Assembly (NCBI GenBank): GCA_050084985.1
Contig: JBITNC010000001.1
Span: forward strand, 53,134,001 to 53,198,000
Length of the DNA stretch: 64,000 bases
Origin: Nageia nagi
Taxonomy: Eukaryota; Pinophyta
Direction of reading: 5' to 3'
Under the pieces are notes generated by a model that was not told where the DNA came from, made no database searches, and saw nothing but the letters and a program-made list of their open reading frames with translations. The translations under genes and the position numbers were made by a program. Each line of letters starts with the position of its first letter. Within the stretch, counting starts at the first letter, position 1. Below are positions 33,610 through 46,973 of this stretch, piece after piece.

Positions 33610-35060
33610 TAGAGCTCTTCATCCAAATAGCCATTGAGGAATGCACTTTTGACATCCATATGATTCACTTGCCAACCTTTGTGGGCAGCCAAGGAAAGGA
33701 CCAATCAGATTGTCTCTTGCCTTTCTACAGGAGCAAAGGTTTCTTCATAGTCTATGCCATTCCGTTGGGTGAAGCCCTTGGTCACAAGCCTTGCCTTGTG
33801 TCTTTTAATGCTTGCATCAGCATTGTATTTGGTCTTATAGACCCATTTGCAACCAACACGCTTCTTGCCTTTGAGAAGCTCAAACTCCGAAGTATCATTC
33901 TTGGTGATGGAAGAAATTTCTTCCTCCATACCCTTCAACCACAAATCATTAGTGCAAGCTTGATCATAGTTAGATGGTTCAATTTCTACACCAGTTAACA
34001 ATGCATAGTTAACATCACCTTTGGGCTCATGATCATCCTCATCACCATACATATTCAAATTTTCAACTTTTTTATAACTTGATCAAGTTCACTTTCTTGG
34101 CTCCTAGTGAATCTCATTTGGAAATTCTGATCCAACATTTGATTGTATGGATGTGCTTGAAGTGTTCTTTTACCTTTCCTTGCTTTGTCTACCTTTAGAG
34201 GACTTGGAATGGAAGAGCTTCCTTTGCTGGTCTGATCAGTAGGCTGCACTTTAGAGGAGTTATCTCCATTGGATCCATCATCAACAATGAGTTTTTGATG
34301 ACCCCGTTCTCCCCTTTATCAAAATTACATCTCTAGACAAAACAACCTTATATGTTTTTGGATTATACAATCTATATGCCTTGGTTTTCTCACAATAGCT
34401 AAGAAAAATACATGTTGGACTCTTAGGATATAACTTTCTCCTATTTTTATCTGGAATGTGAGTATAAGCAAGAAAACCAAAACTCTAAAATGCTTAACAT
34501 TAGGCTTTTTTCATACCATGCCTCATAAGGTGTGATGCCATCCAAGCTTGAAGTTGGACTCCTATTCAAGATGTATATTGTTGTCTCACTGCATTAGCAT
34601 AGTACATATTGCTCAAATTTTTGCTTTGTAACATGCTCCTTGCATCTCCACTATGGTCTGGTTCTTCCTTTCCAATACACCTTTTGTTGTGGAGTATAAG
34701 CAGTCTGTGAGTTGCCTCTTTATTCCACAATCTTTACAAAACTTGAGGAATTCATTGGAGAAAAATTCTCCTCCTCTATCATTCCCCAAACACTTCACAA
34801 CACATTCACTTTGCTTTTCCACATGAGTTTTAATATCTTTAAAACATTCAAAAGCCTGATTCTTGGAAGTTAGCAAGTAAATCCAACACATCCTTGTGCA
34901 ATCATCTATGAAAGTAAGGAGGTAGGAATTCTTACCAATAATTTGTGTTTGCTGGGAACACAAATATCAGAATGCACCAATTGGAGGGGATAGGAAGCTC
35001 TGCTATTGGTATGTTTCTCTTTCCTCACCCAAAACATGCACAAGACTTGGGAGAAACAAC
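33610..35060 (-). pseudogene. Copia integrase and RT N-terminal half
   Basis: Integrase: LQLVHSDICVP, YLLTFIDDCTRMCWIYLL (D), a second acidic block GNDRGGEFFSNEFLKFC (D), then GVLERKNQTIVEM (E). Next is YTHIPDKNRRKLYPKS. RT: MEEEISSITKNDTSEFE, RVGCKWVYKTKYNADASIKR, RLVTKGFTQRNGIDYEETF and VKSAFLNGYLDEELYVQ, cut by the hAT duplication at 33602. Confidence 0.88.
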
Positions 35061-36300
35061 GTTACTTTTTTCCGCCTGAAAAGACTGGTTATCCCAAGCA
35101 CTCACATGGAATATGGACCAGGGAATAGTGGATAGAGATGCATGTTTTTAATTGTATACAAGGGAAATTCACCATCGGAATTCTTTTCCACAAAGAGGAA
35201 AGATGCAAATGTGAACAAAAGCGAAGAAAGATCACAAATGCAGGGATAAATGCATAGGGATATAAGTAATAAACTTATGAAGGTGTCACTAGTGATGCAG
35301 TGTCTGGTAGGTCATCTTTGGATTCTCTAAGAAAATGTATTCACTTATTAAGTCGGAAACAAATAGTAAAAGCTCAAGTTACTACCAGATGAGAGTAGGA
35401 AGCTTAGGGTCTATGATGGGAGACTCAATGGAAATGGAATGAAGGGAAAAATCACATGTGATACATAAGTTTATGAATGCATAAGATATCATACATCACA
35501 AATACATCCCTTATGCAAATCACATGAAAATTTAAACCGCTTCAAAAGGTATTCAACTATCTTCCGTTAAAATTCGCAGTTTTCAAAGAGAATGCACTTA
35601 AGCAGTAAAACCTATCCAAACCAAGAAGAAAATCTTACAAGATAAAATGGTGATCCCACGAATGACAATCTTCACAACATTAACTTTATAGAACCATTCC
35701 TAAAAGAAATGAACTTGCAATGATATTCAACGATATAAATAGAAGCATTCCTTTCTCGATTGCAAAACTCTCAATATTATATTTCAAAATGAACTAGAGA
35801 TGTGACAACATGCAACCATGATACACATAGAATCCCTTATGCATCAAATCCTTATGCAATCCAAAGTGTGCAAGTCTTGTTATGCAATCAGAAGTATGCA
35901 AAAATGGCATATATGCAAAATTCCCCTTCTAAATGGCCCAAGTGGGGTATAAATAGGCCACTAGAAGTGTTTCCCGAAAGGCAGCAAATATGATATGGTG
36001 TGCTCACACGCAACACACATACAATGCAAAATCTGATCTTTTACAAAAAACTATGCAAGTGGCATTTAAAAAATGACAAAATATAAATGCCACAACTGTA
36101 AGATATCTAATCTATCTCTAATCTATGCAAAAAGAAATCAGATATGCAATAAATGTTTGACATCTAATCGGTTTGAGCAAAACCTACCCCTATACCAGTC
36201 AAATCAAGCAAATAAAAGTTTGAATACAACAAGCACCTCCAACAATATGCATTAAACATGAAAAGGATAATCACAAACAAATTTTGCGAGTGGATCAAAT
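35061..36300 (-). repeat. Unassigned repeat-like interval, possibly the 3' flank or LTR of copy B
   Basis: Lies downstream (minus strand) of the ORF family copy B and upstream of the truncated copia. A/T-rich. The clearest TATAAATAGG is on the plus strand (35949-35958), so LTR orientation is not settled. No coding is supported (ORFs 35802-35993 and 36073-36255 have no motif). Confidence 0.3.
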
Positions 36301-39300
36301 CTAGGCTAGATCTGATCCGACACCAACGGAGTTGCATTCCGCGTTGGTGAGACCGTATGACTCTATGGTCTCATCCAAGAATGCCATGGTCTTCCGTACT
36401 CCTCTAGAAATCATGCCTATGATGTTGCTGTTCTGCCTGAAGTAGTCTCCAATTTGCTTGGATGTAGCCTGCATCTGAAATTCCCAGATGACTATTTGTC
36501 TCTCATGATGAATGGGTTGGCTTGCCTTTAGTAGATTGAAATCTTTGACCTTAAGATGCTTCTGGATCAAATTTTGTGCCTCTGCCAAGACTGCTTCCTT
36601 CCTCTGCACACTGTTATCTTCCCCTTGGAACTTCAGCTGATATACATACTAGCTCATCTGCTCTTTTGTGATATCCCTTTTGTGATATCCCTTTTGTACT
36701 ATAGTTAATATTTGTGTTTGTTAAAATAGATATCTTAGAGATATCCCTTTTAGTTGGTTGTGTTTATGTATGTAACTTAGGACAAGACACATACTAGGTC
36801 ATCTGAACCCCATTTGTGAGCTCCTAGCGGGACGTCTCTCTCATGAGTGGTTAAGATAGGGTCATGTGAGTTGGAGATCCCGAGTTGTGGGAATCCCAAC
36901 GAGTTTTAGTGTTACAGAGTGAGGTATGGCTATCATCATGCTTGCGCCACCCTTGGGAGGGCCCCACACCCCAACATTGGCGTATTGGGCTTCTAGGAAC
37001 CTCACGTTGGCATTTCTGGGTCTTATATTGGTGCGTTGACATTACTGGACATTATAACGGTTGGTTAAGTTACTGGGCCCCTCCATATGCCCAACGTTGG
37101 ATTAGAAGGACCCATGATGACTTTGAGGTGGTTTCCATCACGGGAGCTTATAAAAACTCGAGGGGAGCTTCCTATTGGACATCCGATTATTATTATTACT
37201 TCTCGTTTGTCCACAAGACTTATCCAAACTTAGCGGTGCTCAGTGTTTATCCTAGATGGAGCGTCTAGAGGGTGATTGGGCTGAGGGATCCCATTCATCT
37301 ACGGTTAGGTGGAGCATCTAACCCATCCAAAGGCATCCGAGGGTGCATTTTTGCCATTCAGTCGGCTATCCAGCTTTGAGGAGAACTCCTTTGGTGGAGG
37401 GTACTCAGATTCGTTCTTGTCCCACGATGCTGTAGAGCAGTATCAGAGTTGTTCAGTTGGTGTACAGTAAGGTTTGGTGGTCACATGTCCTATATTGGCT
37501 CTGGTGAGGCCAACGACAACCCTAGGGGCTTGATTGTGTTGTACTCGCATTGGATATTACTCAAATACATTAGGGGGCATTGGGATCTTATTATTGTTAT
37601 ATGTTATTGACTCATATGTGCATGTGTTGTGGGTTAAGACATTTGTTTATGTTGGTTTTCCATTTATGATCATTGTGGATGTGTATTATTTCTAAGTTCA
37701 TCATTGTATGCATTCACAAGGTGTGTGGAATGATTGACAAGCTGGGAAGGCTGACGTCAAGCTGGTGGAGTTGCTAGGAACCTTAGAGCCTCAACATTGG
37801 AACCTAGGAGGTTTGGTAAAGGGTTTTGGAAACCCTAGTCGGATTTAAGTTGTTGTATTTGGCATAATATCTCATTTGGGATATTTCATCTTTCACTTCT
37901 TTTTTCAAAAGGATTCTGATCTTCAAAACTGCATGGCACTTATCCAGTGCATGCTTCAGCCAGTCATGCTGGTACATGAACTCATGGCAGTAGACCAACT
38001 TCTCAGGTCTATCAACAAAAGTATATTGCAAATGGGTGATAGTGGGGAGATGACCATTCGGCTTCTCGAGGAGGGCCGCTATTTGGGACTTTAGTTCCCT
38101 GATTTCGATGCCTTCTTCAAGGAGGCTAAGGATTTGAGAAGATAACTTCTCAATGGTGTCCATCATCTCTTTCTTCAAAATATCCTTCTTCAATTCCCAT
38201 CCTATATGGAACAAAGCTTGTTTCTTCAACTCTATAGGGGTGGTGCTTACGATTTGGAACTCCTTTACGATCTTCCTGCTAGCCATGAGTTCCTTCTTCA
38301 GTCTTCTTACCTCCTTGGCTTCATAGCCTTCTTGTTCCATGACAACAATATTTTGGGTGACAATGTGCTTTTTGGCTGTCAGACCTAGTTTCACAGGCAT
38401 CTTGAATGTCTCAATCGTGCAATCCTTAGGTCCTCTTGGACATTTCTCCTTGGAGTAACAGTGATTGATAGAGATCTCCTTCCTTGAAGTTGAGATGAAA
38501 GTATCTATTCTTCTAACTTTCTAACCATCAGAGATTTCCTCTTCTTCGTCCTTAGACCTTAGGTCCTGATCAATCTCTTTGTCATGAACTGTGCTCATGC
38601 TCAAGGCTCTTAGACTGGTGTCCAAGTCAAGATTTGGATTTTTAGTAGTTGGCTTAGGAGGGAGCCTTTGTACTAGCACTCTGCCTTTGCTTATCTTCTT
38701 GACTTCCTTTGTTGGAGTGGTTTGAATGAGGGAAATCTCCTTACCTAGTGCTCATCCTGCTTCCTCTTTTTCTTCTGCTTCTCACTCTCTCCTTCGTCTT
38801 CTTCGTCTCCACCACCACCTCCTAATGATAGAACTTTCCTACATGGTTGGGGGGATCTCTCATGGCTAGTCCTCTTCATAGAGGCCTTTTGGGAAGATGA
38901 GGGTGACCTCTTTTTGTGTTTTGTAGGAGAGGTTTTAGATGAACCCACTTCCTTAGCATATCTCATTCCAACAATATGAACTTCTTCATCACAAGTTTCC
39001 ACATCTATAAACAAGTCATCATCATTATCCAGGAGAGTTTCAATCTCTGTATCATCTGATGTAGAAGCACCTACAACTACATTCTCCTGATCGGGGTACT
39101 CTTCATCAGCATTAGCATCATTTGCATCATCATCCTATTATTCTTCCTCTTCACCATGGCTTTCTTTATGATCTCCCTGGCTCTTTGTTTCTTCCATACA
39201 TAATATTCATGTTGGTGGCAACTTCAAACATCTCAGCTAGTCCCTGAGTTATCTTTTCCAAGTCGTGGAGCTAACCTTTGGAGTGACCAATCCCCATAGT

Positions 39301-39330
39301 AGGAAGGAGTAATGACCTTTCACCTGAGGT
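36301..39330 (-). pseudogene. Pol-less retroelement ORF family, copy B
   Basis: Minus-strand order: MGIGHSKG...LHDLEKITQG (about 39300), an acidic stretch (STSDDTEIETLLDNDDDLF), MRYAKEVGSSKTSPTKHKKR, a basic stretch ending QKKKRKQDEH, then VKLGLTAKKHIVTQNIVVME, EVRRLKKELMASRK, coiled-coil LSSQILSLLEEGIEIRELKS, and CHEFMYQHDWLKHALDKCHA. After the solo LTR (36667-37888) it continues KDFNLLKASQPIHHERQIVI, WEFQMQ and GVRKTMAFLDETI. The reading frame is restored exactly when the solo LTR and one target duplication are ignored. No pol domain. Function unknown; frame breaks and stops are present. Confidence 0.55.
36667..37888 (+). mobile_element. Solo LTR (1,222 bp) in copy B
   Basis: Ends TGTGATATCCC and GGGATATTTCA (inverted, 9 of 11 matching), flanked by perfect 5-bp duplications TCTTT (36662-36666 and 37889-37893). 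It contains GTGAGCTCCTAGCGGGACGT, a variant of the motif found in the other long LTRs here. No internal region, so it arose by LTR-LTR recombination. Confidence 0.8.
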
Positions 39331-41269
39331 GTTGGAGTTTTTCTCACTACTCTAGGGTAGGAAAGAAAAACCACCCAACACCACTAATTTTGGAAGACAA
39401 GTAAATCCACATCATAGTTTTTATTACATCATTGGACTCGAAAGGTCGATTTCGGTCATTTTGATATATAATATGTCTACTTTTGATGAAAAATTGATCC
39501 CAAAATCGCCAAAAACATGTTACTTGTTTTTTAATAGGTCGCGTTCACATTGTGTCAATTGAAGTGGTTATTTTGGAACCGGTTCAATTTGCGCACCCAT
39601 TCACACTACACAATTGCCAAATTGGTTCACTTTGGGCACACGGTCACACTGTAGGACTGTTTTTCTCTTCTTTTGTTTTAGTCCCACATGCATGCTACAA
39701 TGGCAATATTGTGTTTTATATACCTCAATTCCTCTTCTATGTGGTGGATCAGCTGGGCACAATCCATTAGGTAAGACACAATTACAAGTGCTGACATCAT
39801 CGTACAGATGATGATGTCAACATACGAAATCCACATATTTTACCATATTTTAAAAAATTTCAAATGCTCGCATCTTTTGAATTGTAGCTCCATTTTCAAT
39901 GTCGTTCAAACCATTGGTTTGCATTTTCCAAGCTCTACACAAGGGTAATTTGTTTTATGCTGATTTGAAGATTTTGAATTTTCACCTTTTTCTAGGCCTT
40001 AAGATCCAATTTCAGATCAATCAAACTGCCATATTAACACTAGAAGATGATAAAAACAAAGACATTTAAAAACGTAGAAGAAACTTAAAAGCAATACATG
40101 TGGAGTAAATATAAGGATGTTTTTTTTTTAATATTATCATAATAAATTCTGCAGGAGGATCAATTTTGCAAGTAGAGGATTTGTTGGCTTGGACCACTCA
40201 TTAAATACCACATAAAAGTTGGGCACAATAAACATGAAAATATTAGACAACAAATTGATTATTAAAGGGCACATTAGGGATGCTAGTTTCAAACAATATA
40301 TCATCGAAAGACATTAGTAACACTAGAAGATGATAAAGACATTTGAAAAAAATACAAGAAAATTCAAAGAATAAAAGTTGGAGAAAACAAAAGGGTATGA
40401 TGTTTTTAATATTATCATAATAAATTCCTATAGGTGGATGGAGGGAATGATGAAACAATTTAGTTGGAAACAAATATAGATTGTTAGGTCCTTAAGGAGG
40501 TGGGTAGGTGGTCAAATATGAAGCACTAATGCTGGTAGAATTCATTTACAATTGATATAACAATGACGAACTGTGGTTAGATTAATTCTATTTAATCGCA
40601 CCCTATGGATACAAACGTAATGAACAATGTATTGAAATATGCATATTTATTATGCCTATGAAAGAAAGTAAATTAATAGCAATATGCAATATAGGATCTA
40701 GTAATTAGGATTATGCATATTCACAAGAGGAGATATAGAGAAAACTTATTTGGAGGATGGAGGATTGCTGACGGATAGATTGTGATCTTGAAGGGAGATT
40801 ATTCTACGTCAAACTTGGATGATTTTGGGGATAGTTTTGGAAGATGATAATGTTGAAGAAGATCTTGAAATGATTATTGTAAAAATGATATTTTTGAAGA
40901 TAATTATGCTCAAGATGATCCTAGTATGCATGTGCAGACATTCTGGAATGACTTGGTTCAATTGTGGAGGTTGTTGAAGCTTGAGACCAAAGTATTTGCA
41001 TTCTTGGCTTGGGTGCGAGAACATTGGGTGGTTTGGGTTTGGTTGCTAAAGTGTTGGGCATTTTAACATTAGCTCTTGTTTGGGCCTGCATTTTGAGCTT
41101 TGTTTTTATGCTTTTGATGATTTAACTGCGATGATCAAAGATGATATTGCTCTTTTTCTTAATAAAATCTTTGATAATGATCATTCATAATTATTGTTCA
41201 TCGTTGTCATATCTAGAATGAGCACTTGGGAATGCTTACAAAGATTTCACAAATTTGGTTTTGTGTTCT
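39331..41269. other. Interval with a ~280-bp direct duplication
   Basis: Two copies of AACACTAGAAGATGATAAA (40036 and 40319) and of AATATTATCATAATAAATTC (about 40130 and 40408) mark a diverged tandem duplication with ~280-bp period. The rest is A/T-rich and non-coding. Minus-strand ORFs at 40243-40473 and 40809-41024 carry no recognisable motif. Confidence 0.45.
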
Positions 41270-41740
41270 CATAGGTGGACCATGCTTCTTCAGAAGCACC
41301 TTATGACCAACACTCAACACTCGATAGGCGACCTCCGCATCACATCCTTTTTCTGAGCTTCCACCTCGAAGGAAATGTAGGAGACATCGAGTTGATCCTT
41401 CTCTCCCTACATGTCACACCAGGAGGTGTCTTCAAGACCCCCTGGATTCTTTGAGGACTCAAACAAATCATATCATTCTTCTCCTCCAACAACAATATTA
41501 GAGATTAGTGTATTCACCAAAGAGGACCAGGATGACATTGTTCTAGCCATGTTGTATTGCATCTTATTTAGGGTTTAGACCTTTTCACAGATGTAGTTTG
41601 TACTTTCTTTTTATTATTTTATGTTTTCTTTAGAGGGAACCCTTTAGGGGTTTTGTTGTTTTGTCAACCATGATTACACTTGATTGCCCATTCACCACTT
41701 TGATCACCTAAGGACATTAATATACTTTCTTTCTTTCTTA
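41270..41740 (+). mobile_element. LINE 3' fragment, copy A
   Basis: Matches the 3' end of the LINE at 44707-47543, for example TGTAGGAGACATCG and the terminus GGACATTAATATACTTTCTT, and ends in a (TTTC)n tail. 5'-truncated, as is usual for LINEs; no RT is retained. Confidence 0.65.
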
Positions 41741-43227
41741 ACCTTGGTTTACTCAAAGTGGTTTCAAATTGACATTTTTGCATAAATAAGATAAATCACT
41801 TAAATAAAGTCATTTTAGATTGTTAAAAAGCAATTAAAGTGTCTACGCACCCCAAGATGTACAAAGAGTAATAGGGCTAAGGGTAGTAGGGGTTTGATCA
41901 CATGAACTAACGACCACAAGGCACCCAATGAAATACCAACAAATGATGTTCTTACTCTAGACTAATAAGAACACCAAAGCACTTAAATGTGCCACAAATC
42001 TAGAACCAAATAATAAGGGTGGTGGTTAAGATTATCGTGTGGAAAATTTTCTATAAAAATATGCTAGCATTGATCAAGGTAGTCAGAGTTATGCGTTGGG
42101 ATGTTTTTCCTTCCACTTACTAAGACCACCTAGGTGATATCAGGAAAGGGCATCCAACATGTGATCGAGGTTGTGTTACTAACCTCCACTTGTAAGGACT
42201 GGTTACCCTAAGGTTTCTAATATCATAAGATGTCTTCTGTGATGTTGATAGTAGCTATACTTGGAATGTTTAGTGGGAATATGGAGGTAGCAACTATTAA
42301 CCATATTTGTTGTAGGCCTTGAAGTTGTTTCACACCAATTGAGAGGATAAACTTTTGAGGATAAAAAAGGAAATATAACAAAGTAAAAGGTAAGAAAAGT
42401 GCAATGTGGGGATTATGGCACGCAATAGGAGTTCATTCAAGATGAAATTCACCCATGGGGTAGCGGCTAGGTCACTTCATTTCTAGGTTAATTATGAGAT
42501 GTATACCCATTAATCTAACCTCAGATCAAATGACTAAGTCCAAATTATATGTAAGAAGGAGCCTATAACAGTGTTATCAAACACAATAACATGAGTAGCG
42601 CCTCAAGCCAAATGACATAGAAAGGAATTCATTAGCATACACCCATTACATGTGAGAGTAGACAATGTTTCAGTTTATCAAATGTTAATCACAAACTTCA
42701 TAAGATATTCTTTCAACTTTCTAACAAGTAGACACTTGTTAGAAATGTTCACGAGTCAAACAATAATCACAAGTAAACACTAAGCATAAGCACTCAAATC
42801 TACAATCCCATTAAGTGAAACAAGCCTTGATTTGTTATATTATGCTCAACATTCATACAAGATAGCATCAAAGTCTTAACAAGTTTTCAAAAATAGCTCT
42901 CTTGCAAAAATGATCATCATCCATTACAAATGAGCCCTCTAGGGCTATTTATAACATTTCGAAACCCTAATAGCTGTTGCCCTAATTCTCCTAAAACTAC
43001 ATGAAAATTCACCTTGACTTTGGTGAAATTAATATAAATTATTATTAAAATGAAAATCCTAGTGAAATTAAATAAAAGTATGTCCAAAGTTTGCTAAAAT
43101 AAAATGAAAATGCCAATTAAATGTTAGCAAATATAAAAGTCTTATTCACACTTGTGGGAGCAAATCCTCATCCATCACAAGGTGAGAAAATAAACAAAGT
43201 CTAAAAATCAAAGAAAATATGGCCTCT
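41741..43227 (-). repeat. LTR-like flank of ORF family copy C
   Basis: Non-coding. On the minus strand a TATAAATAG (plus 42945-42953) is followed by CCCTAGAGGGCTCATTTG, analogous to TATA then GGTCTCATTT near copy A. It lies directly downstream of the copy C stop codon, the place for a 3' LTR. Its ends were not found. Confidence 0.4.
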
Positions 43228-44711
43228 TCATAGGAGTGTGACGTCCTCCTCAAAGTTGTTCCCCATAAATGCCTCCATCTTATCTATGCCCAACTCAAGC
43301 ACATCAAAGGCTTTCCAGTTTTGGACACTTTGGTTTGCAATATTAGCTGAAACCTGCTTCATCTGATACTCCCTTATTGACATCTCTCTTTCGTCTTTGA
43401 AAAGATGCCCAGTCTTGAGCATGTTCACATCTTGTGTATGAAGCATGTTTTCCATCATGTGCTGAACCTCCTTTGAGACTAAGTCTTCCCTCATTGGTAC
43501 TCCAAAGTCATCCAGGAAAGTGACTCCAAATAGAAAATCGGCCATGTGTGCCGTAAATTTTTCTTTTTCTTTTGCCACACTCTTGGCTAAGTATTGACAC
43601 TTATCCATTGGATATTACAACCAATCAAAGTAGAAGCCAAAAGTTATGCAATACTCCTGTTGAACTTGTTTGTCTTCTAACTTCCAACCCAGCTCATCTA
43701 TATCAGCTTGGTATGGGCTTCATACTTTGAACAACTGAAGAAGTTTTTTTTTTTTGTTTGGACTTTGCTTCTTCTTTGATAAAGCTTGTAATTTTTGAGG
43801 ACAATTCTTTGATAGTATCATGATGTTCTTTCTCAACTCTTCTTTCATGATTGTCATGCTCATGTTTAACGAAGCCGCCTTCTTGATGTCATCCGACTGC
43901 ATATGAGCTGCTTCAATTTCTTTACAAGACTTGTTCTTGGCGACTAGTTCCTTCTTTAGCTTCTAAATTTCGTGGCCTTTCTTTTTTCCTTCTTGTCTCA
44001 ATGCAAAAACACTAGCATTGATATTGTACTCGTGTCTTTCTAAGCCAATTGGTCCAACCTCAATCTCTTGTGTTTGGATCTTCCAATTTTGTGCACCTTG
44101 CGCTCTTCTCTTGTTTGTGGTTGCTCTATCGATAAGAATGGAGGACCCTTTCATCTGAGCAAATGTCCGTGAATCCCAAGGTTGGGAACACTCTCCTCCT
44201 TCTGGAACCTCTCCGTTTTCTTTATCACTTTCTTCTATTCTTTGTACTTCCAGATGTTCATGATATTTATCCAAGAAGCTATAGTCGTTTTCTACATTTT
44301 CATTTCCTTTAGGATGACATGTAGTCATAATCATCTCCTTTCCTATGTGTCGCATCAACTTCTTTCATTGCTCATCATTCAACCTCCCTTCCTCTTTGTT
44401 TACATCATCTTCTTTAGGAATGACTGTTTTCCTTAGTACGCTTGGATGCCTCTTTTATTGAGGTGAACTAGCTCTAGACTGAGGCATAGGTGTCTTCCTT
44501 GGGATTCTATGTGAAGATGCCCTAGAAGGCATTGGTTTTGAGACTTCGTAGTAGCAGGAGGTCGTGCATTTGATTCCGTCGGAAAGATAGCAAATAAATA
44601 AATAAATCCATCCTCTTCGATCAAGAGCATGATCCCCACTACAACCATATCTTACAATAGAAGCTCATTGGTCTACATTTTCTTCCAATGGTTGAGGACT
44701 AGGCACTCTTT

Positions 44712-46101
44712 TTGGCTGATGCCCTCCACTTAGCAGCCCTCCAAGCCTTCCCGCACATTGTTAGGCCTCCTCCTCGCTCCCATCGTCTTGGTCATTGTCT
44801 GATGAACAGTTGGTTTGACTTCGAGTGTAAAAAGTCCCATAGTAGCCTTTGTCGATCCATGGCAATTGATCCTAGGTCGTCCTCCACCATCGCTCTCCAT
44901 CGATCCTACCGTTGTCTCCTTAGGACTAATAAGCATAACTTCTTAGCCAAAACAAGATTAGAGTCATCGCCTCCCTACATTCCAATCGCAAATCATTATG
45001 GTGCTCCTTACCCAAAAAGCACACTTCAAACTCCATCTCTCTCCATGCTTGGAAGGATTACGCCTCTCACCTCTATACTTTTGTCAACCATACCCCTCAA
45101 TTCGTTTCCCTTAGCTGTCCAACTTGGATTTTTTTTCTCACTCCCTCATTCATTCCAACATTCAAAGACTTTCCTCTGGTAAAGCTCCTGACTTTGAAAA
45201 CCTTCAAGCGGAATTCCTCAAGCGTGCCATCCACACCCTTCCCCCCATCCTCTCCAAGCTCTTCAATAATGTCATTTGCTTGGGTTTCCCTTCTTCTTTG
45301 ACCTCCAATATAATCCATCCCATCATCAAATCAAGCAACCCCAACAATACGAGCAATTACGACACTATTATGATAGGTCACACTTTGGCTAAGCTATATC
45401 CACTATCATGGATGAGCACATTTCCCGGATAGCTGACACTAGAGGGTTCCGAGCATCAGGCCAAGAAAGGTTTCGTAGAGACCATCGCACCACAAACCAT
45501 ATTTTCACTCTCAGAGCAATTATTGAGGAGGCTAGATTCCGAAAGTCTCTAGTCTTTTGGTGCTTTGTCGATTTTAGGAAGGCCTTTGACATTGTGCCCC
45601 GACACAGACTTATGAATCGACTACGGATGTTGGGCGTTCCTAAGATCGGACTATTAGCCATTTTGACTCTTTACGAGACTCTTACAGGATGTGTTCACAC
45701 TCCAGATGGGTTTTCAAATAACATTTTTAGTACGATTGGGTAGAAGCAGGGTTGTCTTCTCTCCCCAACATTATTTGGTCTATACATTGACGAGCTAGAG
45801 TTGGTTTTTCCTTGAGACCACCGACCTCGCTTTGGGTTTCCTTCTGCATGGTAGTCAGTTGCCCATCCTCCTCTTTGCTGATGACATCGTGTTGTTGTCC
45901 CACTCAATCAAGGGCCTCCAGTGCTTGATAGATGCTTTAGATGCTTTTAGTACTAGACAAGAGCTTATGGTGAACCTTAGAAAGACTAAGGTAGTGGCTT
46001 TCAATGTTTCGAAAGCACAATGGATTGGACTTTGCTCACTTTTCGTGATAGTGTTATTGAGACTACCTCCTCCTACACATATTTGGGAGTGCACTTCTTG
46101 A
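44712..46101 (+). pseudogene. LINE linker and reverse transcriptase
   Basis: Linker: MNSWFDFECKKSHSSLCRSM. RT: LSSGKAPDFENLQAEFLK, NTSNYDTIMIGHTLAKLY, TNHIFTLRAIIEEARF, VFWCFVDFRKAFDIVPRHRL (D), CVHTPDGFSNNIFSTIG, a TAG, KQGCLLSPTLFGLYIDELE, and the catalytic LLFADDIVLLSHS at about 45870-45905. Frames change near 45120, 45390 and 45830 and stops occur at about 45742 and 45813, so it is inactive. It would nick target DNA and copy its RNA at the nick. Confidence 0.82.
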
Positions 46102-46178
46102 CCCAGGTTCTCTATGAGGGCAGCGACACCACCTAGAGTTCATCGTGGTTATGCAATAGTATTCATACTAGAAAAACA

Positions 46179-46973
46179 GTGCATACAGTTACACTTTCAA
46201 GATGTTCAATCCAAGATAGATTTGTTCCAAACATTGATCACACTTGCAACCTTGTATGGGGTGGAGAATTGGGGCCCCAGCTTGAGAGCGGCGGATTGGA
46301 CCTCGATAGAGCACATCTTGATCACTTTCCTTTCTCGTTTCATTCAAAATCCAGAGTAAGAGGACAGTCCCACATTTTATCAGTGTGGGCCCTTGCTTTC
46401 ATAGTCCTTTATCTCCGTCGCCTTCAATGTTTATCTACCTGTGGGGGGAATTCAAACAAGCTTCTAGTGCGAGCTTTGGCCTCTTCACTTAATCTAGCCA
46501 CGCAGAGCTGCCGTCGATGTTGGTTTGTAGATATTTCTAAGATGCTACAGAGATTTGTTTTTTTCCCTGATCGATTACCTCTACCATTGGAGGACTCGTC
46601 AAGGATCCTAGCTGACTCCTTGTCCACAATCCGAGAGATTATTTAAAAGGCTTTCATTCAGACCACTTGGGTGTCTCCCCCCCGGACATTGACACCCAAA
46701 TTGGATCACTATGTTCGACACTACCTTCACTTAGATATGGGTTTGATTCTCCTACCTGGATACACCAGTTTACATCTTCCTTTGGGGCTAAGGATGTTCT
46801 TTGGACATTTTTGGGTTTGCTCCCATCAGTTGAGGATTGTGACAAACCACCACATAGATCGAGATTTGCAAGTTTGTCACCTTTGCTCTCTAGAGACTAA
46901 GTCTAAGGATCATTTCATCTTTTGGTGCTCAATATATTACAAGATACGAGGCCGATACCATTGCCTCTTCTAA
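46179..46973 (+). pseudogene. LINE post-RT region with CCHC knuckle
   Basis: Thumb-like region (SRCSIQDRFVPNIDHTCNLV, FVFFPDRLPLPLED). Near 46860-46930 DLQVCHLCSLETKSKDHFIF followed by WC gives C-x2-C-x8-H-x4-C, the zinc knuckle seen after RT in many non-LTR elements. Interrupted by frame changes near 46650. Confidence 0.65.

Larger units (their letters stand above)
30271..35060 (-). mobile_element. 5'-truncated Ty1/copia retrotransposon, split by a hAT element
   Basis: Minus-strand order: integrase (about 35060-34270), linker, RT (34058-33610 and 31889-31508), RNase H (31385-31005), purine tract, 3' LTR (30739-30271). Gag, protease and the 5' LTR are missing; homology begins at the integrase zinc-finger end (ASYPLQLVHSDICVP). 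Stops and frame changes are frequent. Gene order integrase before RT identifies Ty1/copia. Confidence 0.88.

Noticed and set aside
35940-35960. TATAAATAGG as a host or copy B promoter
   Set aside because: Canonical only on the plus strand, opposite to the adjacent ORF, with no downstream gene; left unassigned.
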